Shown here: one piece after another, positions 56,310 through 64,000 of the stretch | How positions within the stretch are numbered: position 1 is the stretch's first letter | How the letters are laid out: each line of letters opens with the position of its first letter | From: Datisca glomerata | Taxonomy: Eukaryota; Streptophyta; Magnoliopsida; Cucurbitales; Datiscaceae | DNA: 64,000 nt | Direction: 5' to 3' | Assembly (NCBI GenBank): GCA_003255025.1 | Contig: QANY01008049.1 | Span: 186,001-250,000 of the forward strand | Notes under the pieces: model-generated | Told to the model about the DNA's origin: nothing | Seen by the model: only the letters and a program-made list of their open reading frames with translations | Database searches by the model: none | Program-made: the position numbers and the translations under genes

Positions 56310-56849
56310 CATATATATATACCTAAATATTTTGGTTAACAAAATTTCAATGATATTTTTCTTAATTTTATTTTTTTATTCTTCATGACTTATAATTTAA
56401 ACACGCTATCCATCCATGAGATTCAAATAATTCATCCATTTTTTCCTCATAGAACTTCTAGTTTCGTAAATAAAATCAAGTTTATACAATAAAACAAAAT
56501 TAGTCGAACTCATTCATATTAATATGAAAATAGTAGAAAGATAAAGGAACTAATACATGTTCATAACCAATTGGTAATAAAGAGGGAAACCCTCCTAACC
56601 AATGAGAAAGAAAATTTATTCCATAAAAATGAGCTTAAGAAAATAGTTGACATTGTAGGATTAAATATATAGCTTAAGAAAGGAGCAAATGGTAAAAGAA
56701 AGAGTAATTTAGCTACAAATTCTTGTGAGTAATATCACCAAAGAGTTAATCAATGAGATTCCTCAAAAAAATAACTTACTGAAAAGAAATAAAGAAGAGA
56801 AAATTGACTTTAGAATGACAAAAATCTATTGTTATGGGTATTCTTGGAC
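56310..56849. other. Non-coding interval right of the viral integration
   Basis: AT-rich sequence beginning with an ATATATATA run at the viral edge. No coding similarity. The plus-strand frame 56725-56943 is not recognised and overlaps the following LTR. Confidence 0.55.
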
Positions 56850-57530
56850 TACCAATGATGCGACACTATGTGTTCGAAGATCTGAGCTTCTAAAAAGGAG
56901 AGGAACTGACCTGACCAGGTCGTGCTCCAAGGAGCTCGGGTGACACCGACTAGCGTAAGCTAAAAAGCCTTGAGAGCAGGATCTGACGCAGGGGGTCAGC
57001 TAGTCCTGTGTTAGTTCTCATTATTATTAGCTGGAAGTAACACTCCACGTGATGTTTTCTCCTTTGCGGTAGGCGCCGGTTGACTACAGTCGCCATGATG
57101 GAGTGTTAACTTAGTCACCAAACGGTCACATCAACCGCATCTGGCATGATTAAAGGTAAATCGATATTTAATGCACCCTCATTTACGTCAGCTCGGGGAC
57201 AAAGACATTAAATGCCGCCTTTAGCTCGCATATCAAGGAAAGGCCATCACCTCGCCGGAAATTTATTCGACACGCACCCTCCTCCAATGCCTCAGGTATA
57301 AGTTACCCACTACAAACAATACAAGGTAAGTATTTCTCTCCTAAAGGGAAACTCTGCCAAAATTTCTCCAAGATACTAACTTAGGAATTAGAGGCTCTTC
57401 GATATGGAAACCACCCCTGATTATCTTCACCTTAGAGTTCTTTGTTTGTGTTGTGCAGGTTCCCGCCTGAGAGGACCCCGACGTGGTGAGGAGATGTCTT
57501 GCCACCTCACTGTTGATATTTTTAGTAACA
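56850..57530 (+). repeat. 5' LTR of Tat-2
   Basis: GC-richer than its surroundings, with GGTATAAGTTACCCACTAC near 57295 as a likely TATA/transcription-start region. It ends just before the primer-site region at 57535. No second copy exists in the window, so its start is an estimate. Confidence 0.55.
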
Positions 57531-57534
57531 ATAG

Positions 57535-57551
57535 TTGGTGCCCTCTGTGAG
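57535..57551 (+). other. Tat-2 primer-binding-site region
   Basis: TTGGTGCCCTCTGTGAG closely resembles the TTGGCGCCGTCTGTGGG sequence that opens the internal region of many Tat elements. The priming tRNA is not assigned. Confidence 0.72.
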
Positions 57552-57619
57552 TAATTTATACCGGAGCAAGTAACCCATGAAGTTGAAACTAGCAATGGAA
57601 TGGCCATGATCGACGAACA

Positions 57620-58734
57620 GCCCACAAAACAACCCTGGGACGAGCCCATGGAACTGTTGGAACCGGTTGTTCTTTCACTAGAATTGTCGAAGAAGAAAGT
57701 CCAAATATGGTCGATGCTTGCCCTAGAGCTTAAATAGGAACTCACAAAATTCCTTAGAGATAATAGCGACTTCTTTGCTTGGACCCACGAAGATGTGCCC
57801 GGCATAGATCGATGCGTTATCACCCACCACCTCAATGTGGACCCGAAGTTCAAGCCAGTCAGGAATAAAAGGGGGAGTGTGAACTCAAAAAGAGAGGAAG
57901 TCATTATTACGGAAGTGGAGAACATCGTGCTACTAGATCGTGCTGGTCAAGAAAGATAATGGAAAATGGAGGGTATGCATAGATTCACGGATTTGAACAA
58001 AGCATGTCCTAAAGACAGCTTCCCTCTCCCCCGCATACTCGGGATACAATCAAATCCTAATGCACCAACCTGATTAGGAGAAAACCTTCTTCATCACCAA
58101 TCGAGGAACTTACTGTTATACGGTGATGCCTTTCAGATTGAAAAATGTTGGGGCCACGTATCAAAGGTTGGTGAAAAAATTGTTCTTTGAACAAATATCA
58201 AGGAATGTGGTGGTGTACATGGATGATATGCTCATTAAAAGCAAGAGGTCCATAAACCACATTGCCGTCCTCACCAAGATGTTTGACACCTTGTGGAAGT
58301 ATAGGTTGAAGATGAACCCTTTAAAATGTGCCTTTTGTGTTGGTTCAGGGAAATTTCTAGGCTTTACATTTCAACCAAAGAGGAATCGAAGCCAACCCCA
58401 GTAAGATAAAAGCGTTGCTGGAAATGGAGCCCCTGAGAAGCTTTAAGGAGGTCCAATGTCTCACGTGACGGGTCGCTCCACTCAACTACTTCATCTCCCA
58501 GGTCGTGGATAAGTGCATTCATTTCTTCAAAACCTTGAGGAAGAACATGTCATCTGAATGGACCAAGGAATGCCATGAGGCTTTTTAGCTTTGAAGAGCT
58601 ACATGAGCTTGTCACCACTAGTTTCCAAGCCTGTGCCTGGAGAGGTGTTATCCCTATACCTGACGGTCTCAAAAACTGTTGTCAGCACCACCCTAGAGGG
58701 AATCAGGGATGACTTCATCCAGAAGCCAATCTAC
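57620..58734 (+). pseudogene. Tat-2 reverse transcriptase / RNase H remnant
   Basis: In order: FFAWTHEDVPGIDRCVITHH and LNVDPKFKPVRNKR (57770-57870), NKACPKDSFPLPRI (58000), VMPFRLKNVGATYQRLVKKL (58120), RNVVVYMDDMLIKSKRSINH with an intact YMDD catalytic box (58216-58227), and KCAFCVGSGKFLGFTF. After a stop come connection blocks and LYLTVSKTVVSTTLEGIRDD with QKPIY at the cut. Part of the palm is deleted near 58030-58070. The frame breaks at least four times. Confidence 0.85.
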
Positions 58735-60595
58735 TGCTAGTCGTCGCGGCGTGTACGCGGCGGAAATGTGGAGGCGCGTGACCTTTTAAAAAATTAAACT
58801 TTTAATAAAACAAAACTTTCGCAACGACACGATAACCAAATTAAAACTTTTATTGAAAACTCTTTTTCAATCAGTGAGGATCCATTATATATTTATAAGT
58901 TAAATTTACAACATACAATGTTAAGAATCATATACTTCTTGTAGTCTATATCAAGTGTCCTTGAAAAACCCGATCGATCCTCCGTTTCCAGGAAATCGTT
59001 CCAACGATCAGTAGACTCTGAGATCTACACAAGGATCTTCCACGTCAATCCTCAACGCAGTAGGACATGTGTGGGCATTTAGAATATTCAAGACACTTTT
59101 TCTGTCTCTAGATGTTCTCAACACATGAGATCTTGAGATTTACTGAGAAGGACTTGACGATTCTCTAACACTCACTACTGCAGGGCCATGTGGCACAGCA
59201 GTAGTCCATTTAAATTTTGATACTCTACCAGTGATCGACACGTGAGAATCACTGCGAACTAACTATTTATTTTTAATCAAATAATTATCTAGATATCGGT
59301 TAATTCAAAATTAACATATCTGATTATCCCTATCAACTAACTTATCTGTTATTTCACAAATAAAAAATTTAGTTGATTTAAATTATTATCTAATAATAAT
59401 CTAATTATCTAAATTCACAAATTAAATATTCTGTCTCACTTATCGATAATTAAAAAAATTGATAGTTATTTATATATATAATTTCAGAAAATTATATTTA
59501 AAAATATAAATAATTCAATTAATTAATCACACATAATCATCTCATAATTATGTATTTTCCCTAGAATAAATTTTTTTTGCAAGTCAATTATTTTCTCATG
59601 TCCTGAAATATTTACACCCTGGACATCGTAGTATAGAGGTGATTTGGAGACCATGAACCTATAATCTAAAGTTTCAATAAATTAGATTATTAATTAAATA
59701 CTCTCATTAAATAATCTTATTTATTAATTCTATTATTACTCTACTATAAATATGGAATTGCACTCATAGAGATTATAGAATGTATTTATAAAGTATTCTC
59801 ATGTAGTCCACTGACATAATCATTTCATGTAGTTCTGTCCTCCAATTATTGGTTCGTAAATTAGAACTGGTCAAAATTACCGTTTTACCATTCTAATTAG
59901 CTCTTGAATGGCTAATTTATAATCTTATTTTAATTTTGAGCTCAATAACCATTCAGTTCTAGAATTAACACTTAATTAAATCAATATATGATCCGTTAGA
60001 AAAACTTAGATTCCAAATCTTGTAAGATCATGTCCCCAGCCATCCACAACACTAAATCTCCAAAATAAAAGTCACTTGCCGGATCAACAAACGGACATTA
60101 ACGAGTGAATCTAAAGATCCAGTAGACAAGCATAATAGTTCATGACTACTTAAGATTCAGACTGATCTACCTATGATCACGAAATTGATGTATATTAAAT
60201 CTTTATGATAAACGTCATGTTAATAAAGATATTAACTCACTTGATCTTGTAATATATAATCTTGTTACATAAAGTATCTTCAATAATATATCTTTCCACA
60301 TCAATGATCCGGATCTAGATCACACGCATTCATGATGCTTAATTAACTGTACTAGCAACCATTCATTAAAGATTTCATAGTTTAATATATTGGTGACAAT
60401 TTTATTCATTATCTATGATCCTAATTCTCTCGTACTAATACACGATCATAATCTCATTAATGAATATGAAATTTTCAGATATTTATATAAATTATTCAAA
60501 AATAATTTTAAAAAACAATTATAAGAAAAATGTAATATCTTTAAATTTTATATCAAAATGTCAATACGCATGCTTTGAGGGCATAGCCCCCAACA
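58735..60595 (-). repeat. 3' LTR of copia-4
   Basis: On the minus strand it starts TGTTGGGGGCTATGCCCTCA right after the polypurine tract and ends CGCGACGACTAGCA, giving TG...CA borders and a length of 1861 bp. It is AT-rich, with a GC-rich last 60 bp (CGCCGCGTACACGCCGCG). Confidence 0.82.
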
Positions 60596-60612
60596 ATCTC
60601 CCACTTTCCCGA
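60596..60612 (-). other. Copia-4 polypurine tract
   Basis: The minus strand reads GGGAAAGTGGGAGAT immediately before the LTR start; this is the plus-strand primer of copia elements. Confidence 0.85.
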
Positions 60613-60633
60613 AAGCAAATGTGGCATCTTTAT

Positions 60634-61080
60634 TTATCCCATGTTGCGCACATGACCCTCAAATGACTTCGTAGAAAATGTCTTTGTAAAAGGATCAATC
60701 AGATTATGTTTCAATGTTATCTTCATAACAATAACATCCCATCGATGCACGATCTTACTTAGAAGATGATATTTGCTCTCTATGTGCTTGCCCTTCTTAT
60801 TTCTCCTTGGTTCCTTAGAATTTTCTACCGCCCCACTATTATCACAGTACATGATCAGTGGCCTGTCCATATCTGGAACTACTTCCATATCGGAATAGAA
60901 CTTTCTGAGTCATACCGCCTATTCGTAGCTTCACAAGTCGCTATATATTCGGCTTCCATAGTGGAAACTATAATTCTGGATTGTTTAATACTTCTCCAGA
61001 CTGCAGCTCCTCCACCTAGGGTGAATACTGATATAGATGTCGACTTTCGACTGTCTCTGTCTGATTGAAAATCAGAATCA
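60634..61080 (-). pseudogene. Copia-4 RNase H
   Basis: Frame 60888-60634 reads RPLIMYCDNSGAVENSKEPR, KKGKHIESKYHLLSKIV and LIDPFTKTFSTKSFEGHV, the C-terminal RNase H blocks including the YCDN aspartate. Upstream, an ATSQVAIYSA-type antisense reading hides the SSAEAEY-like block in another frame. At least one frameshift separates it from RT. Confidence 0.82.
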
Positions 61081-61085
61081 GTATA

Positions 61086-61930
61086 TCAAGTAGGGTTTAG
61101 GTCTCCACCTGAATAAACAAGCATATAGTTTCTCGTTCTCCTACGATACTTGAGAATGTGTTTTACTGCAATCCAATGTTTCAAACCTGGATTCGATTGA
61201 TAATGACTGACAATTCTCACTCTATAACAGATGTCATACCTCGTACACAACATGGTATACATGAGACTTCCAACTTCTGAAGCATAGGAAACCTTTCTCA
61301 TATCCTCTTCCTCTTGAGGTGACTTAGGATATTGTTTTTTGCAGAGGAGAATTCCATGTCTGGTCACTTGTCGACCTTTCTTGGAATTCTCCAAAGAGAA
61401 TCTCTCCACCACCTTATCAATAAAAGATGCCTTAGAAAGTTCCAAGAACTTGTTCTTTCTATCTCTTAGGATTTGGATGCCTAGAACATTTCTCGCTTCT
61501 CCCAAATTTCATTTGAAATTTCTTATCTAACCACTTCTTTACCTTTGATAAAGTTTCTACATCATTCCCAATGAGTAAAATATCATCAACATAAAGAACT
61601 AAGAAAAACTGTTATCTTATCTTTGGTGTATTTATAAACACAGGCTTCGTCAACATTTTGCTTGAAGCCATAAGACTTTATAATCTCATCAAAGCTAAGA
61701 TTCCAAGATCTAAATGCTTGCTTAAATCCATAAATGGATTTAAGCAACTTGCATACTTTCTGATCTTGCTCGTTTTGTCGATTCCTTCTAGTTGAATCAT
61801 ATAAATGCTTTCTTCAAGATAGACATTCAAAAAAGATGTCTTGACAACCATTTGCCCTATCTCATAGTAAAAACTAGCGGCTATGCACAAAAGGATGCGA
61901 ATGGATTTTAGCATGGACACAGGGGAGAAT
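61086..61930 (-). pseudogene. Copia-4 reverse transcriptase
   Basis: Frame 61505-61086 carries LGIQILRDRKNKFLELSKAS, SEVGSLMYTMLCTRYDICY and HWIAVKHILKYRRRTRNYML. The catalytic box (61593-61582) reads LYVDDILL and is intact. The fingers/palm part (61920-61678) has VVKTSFLNVYLEESIYM, where an alanine/histidine pattern typical of the family has drifted. Two or more frame breaks. Confidence 0.85.
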
Positions 61931-62039
61931 GTCTCTTTGTAATCGGCTCCAGCTCCCTCCCTTTGTGTATAGCTCTTGGCTACTAACCGTGCCTCAAAAG
62001 TCTCTACTTTCCCATCTGCACCTCTTTTTTTCTTGAAGA

Positions 62040-63190
62040 TCGATTTACATCCAATGGGCCTAACATCTTCAGGTGGATCTATAAGTTCTCAGACGGAATT
62101 GGAATACATAGATTTCGTTTCCTAGTTCATGGCATCTTGCCATTTCTCCTTCTCAGGATCATCCATTGCTTCTTCATAAGATAATGGATCGTCATTATTA
62201 ATGTCTAACACTAGGAGATGTGCCTCTAGCTCATAGTGAACTGTGGTTTCTCTCATTTGTCATTTATCAATAGAAATTGAAGGTGGTCTGATCTCATCTG
62301 TCGTTAATTCTTCGAAAACTATTTTGCTATGAGGTTTGTAGTTTTGCATATAGTCATGCTCAATAAAGGTTGCATTTGTCAACAAAAACACATTTTGATC
62401 TTTGTGACTAAAATGTATCCACCTCTAGTCTCTAGAGAATAGCCAACGAATATGTATACCTCAGATATTAAGTCTAACTTTCCAGTCTTGGGTCTAAGAA
62501 CGTGAGTCGGACACCCCCATATACAGAAATGACGTAAACTAGGTTTTGAGCCATTCCATAACTCTAAAGACGTCATGATTACAGACTTGGAGGGCGCTAC
62601 ATTCAAAATGTAAGTTGTCGTGTGTAGTGCATATCCCCAAAATGTAAGTTACAATGATGAGTAGCTTAACATCGACCTAACCATATCCAATAAGGTTCGA
62701 TTTCTCCTATCTGCAACACCATTTTACTGTGATGTTCCAGGTGCTGTAAGTTGGGATATGATTCCATACTCCACAAATAATCCTTGAATTCTAAATTCAA
62801 GTAGTCAACACCTCGATCTTATCGAAGGATTTTCAATGATTTACATAATTATTTTTCAGCTTTAGCCTTGAAGTCTTTAAACTTTCTGAAAGTTTCAGTC
62901 CTTCGATGTATTAGGTAACTATAACCATATCTTGAGTAGTCGTCAATGAAAGTGACAAAATACTCATACTCACCTCCAGCTTGTACATTGATCAGTCCAC
63001 AGACATCACTATGTACTAACTCAAGTGGTTCCTTGGTTCTTTGGCCCTTTCCTGTGAAATGTCTCTTGGTCATTTTACCCTCTAGACAAGATTCACAAAC
63101 AGGAAGAGTTTCAACTTTTAGCCCTCTCAAAGCACCATGCTTTGTTAACTTGTTTAACCTATCTAGATTAATATGTCCCAACCTAAGATG
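62040..63190 (-). pseudogene. Copia-4 pre-integrase and integrase
   Basis: Frame 63181-62849 reads MGHINLDRLNKLTKHGAL, LPVCESCLEGKMTKRHF (second half of the HHCC zinc domain), ELVHSDVCGLINVQAGGEYE and FVTFIDDYSRYGY, with the first catalytic Asp in HSDV. The second aspartate and glutamate segments are split near 62700-62850. Frame 62606-62379 (LRHFCIWGCPTHVLRPKTGK, KLDLISEVYIFVGY) is the integrase C-terminal part. Confidence 0.85.
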
Positions 63191-63505
63191 CCATTAATAT
63201 GTTATATCATCATGTGAAACTCTTTGTTGTTTTTTTAGTTTTAGCTTTTGTCACTTTAAATAATTCAGAACTATTTAACGTGCGTTCAGTTGTTTAAGCA
63301 TATACAATACATTTATAATTTTAGCATGACAGATATCGAATCCATTCTTAGAAATAATAAATTCTTTATTAATGAAAAAAACTTTGAATAACTGTTCTTG
63401 CAAAATTTAATATAGTAAATATAATTAAAAAAAAGTAATTATATCTAAAAAGTAAACGGAATGTCCCTAATGCTTTCGATTGAACGAGCGCACCACTGTC
63501 AACTC

Positions 63506-64000
63506 TCAAAATGACCTAGCCATCAGCCAACTCCCATGACGAATAAAGCATCTACAAAGAAGAACATACATGGTTTGTGTCTCCTGAATCAAGTTTCTAG
63601 GATGACAAATCATTTCTACTAAACAAGCTTTAAGTACAAGTAAATGATATTTACCTTTCTTTTTGAGCTCAGAGAGATACTTATTACACTTTCCTTTGGG
63701 TTTGCTGTCTTTCTTGTTCTTCTTAGCTTTTGGTGAAGTCTTGGCTTTCTTTACTCTTTTGTTCTTACTGTTGGCCTTACCATTGTTTTTCTTCCTTTTC
63801 TTGTTCTTGACAATATTGGAAGAAGGCTTTTGCTCGACAACATTTACCTCACCCTCTTTGGTCATTCTAAGTTTGGGTGACACAAAAGTCTACAGTTCAG
63901 TCAACAATTGGGTCATGTTGAATTGCAACTTGTTCATCACATAGTTGGTCGTGAATGCAGAAAAAGCTGAGGTGAACGACTCTAGTATGATGCTAACTTG
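63506..64000 (-). pseudogene. Copia-4 gag C-terminus, zinc knuckle deleted; runs off the window
   Basis: Frame 63883-63506 has a long basic run (NKKRKKNNGKANSKNKRVKK) followed by KPKGKCNKYLSELKKKGKYH. In this copia group a CCHC zinc knuckle normally starts at KGKC; here the text jumps from its first cysteine to the residues after its last one, an in-frame loss of about 13 codons. The following protease start (HGSWLMA, near 63530) is frame-shifted. The N-terminal Gag continues past base 64000. Confidence 0.75.

Larger units (their letters stand above)
56850..58734 (+). mobile_element. Tat-type gypsy element (Tat-2), gag/protease deleted and 3' end cut off
   Basis: A GC-richer LTR is followed by a primer-site region and, after only about 70-100 bp, by the RT linker, so gag and protease have been deleted. 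Pol similarity ends at 58734, exactly where the LTR of minus-strand copia-4 begins. The remainder should lie beyond the window. The left limit is approximate. Confidence 0.75.
58735..64000 (-). mobile_element. Ty1/copia retrotransposon (copia-4), inserted into Tat-2, runs off the window
   Basis: The minus-strand order, from the window end inwards, is gag, pre-integrase/integrase, RT, RNase H, polypurine tract, 3' LTR. It is the least decayed element here: most catalytic motifs are readable, although each domain has one or more frame breaks. Its LTR end (CA on its own strand) lies at 58735, directly against Tat-2 pol. Its 5' LTR is outside the window. TCTAC at 58730-58734 is the expected target duplication, untested. 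Confidence 0.88.

Noticed and set aside
57341..57925. A 194-codon minus-strand frame
   Set aside because: Antisense to the Tat-2 primer site and RT linker; no recognisable domain.
1..64000. tRNA or rRNA genes
   Set aside because: tRNA-like matches found were primer-binding sites of retroelements and the virus; no cloverleaf or rRNA core sequence was seen.

Overview
This is AT-rich nuclear DNA of a flowering plant, most likely a eudicot. The evidence is a two-exon WIP-family zinc-finger gene, GT-AG introns, Ty1/copia and Ty3/gypsy (Tat-type) retrotransposons, an ULP1-carrying Mutator-like element and an integrated caulimovirid. The species cannot be told from the sequence. Only one gene looks intact, the TRANSPARENT TESTA1-like (WIP) transcription factor on the minus strand at 50-2483. 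Almost everything else is layered, decayed mobile DNA.

Layout. 50-3424: the WIP gene and its upstream region. 3425-10219: a minus-strand copia element split by a gag-only gypsy element (4093-6913) flanked by a target duplication. 10363-11754: a hAT-like non-autonomous element filled with AT-rich degenerate repeats. 11763-20355: a Tat-type gypsy element with both LTRs, gag-PR-RT-RH-aRH-INT remains, a tandem array of small hairpins and an antisense coiled-coil ORF. 20356-22480: no gene seen. About 22490-36850: a Mutator-like element with an ULP1/DUF1985 gene (plus strand) facing a MULE transposase gene (minus strand). Five clusters of an unusual palindromic minisatellite run through it, and captured O-acetylserine(thiol)lyase exons lie between the genes. 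37490-39287: the 3' end and LTR of a plus-strand copia element, placed against a minus-strand copia element (39288-42666). 42667-48746: mostly non-coding, with tandem duplications and a second DUF1985 remnant. 48747-56309: a complete, circularly permuted endogenous pararetrovirus with a terminal redundancy of about 130 bp and broken protease and reverse-transcriptase active sites. About 56850-58734: a gypsy element lacking gag and protease, cut by a copia element (58735 to the window end, minus strand) that is the best preserved element here.

The genes do not form a pathway. The window records repeated nested insertion beside one developmental regulator. The most unusual signal is the MULE minisatellite. 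Each 23-bp unit is nearly self-complementary (10-bp arms around GGG or CCC), and GGG and CCC units tend to alternate, so neighbours can also pair with each other. The repeat occurs in the 5' leader intron and an internal intron of the ULP1 gene, between the two genes, and upstream of the transposase. Element limits marked approximate were judged by eye from homology and terminal motifs.
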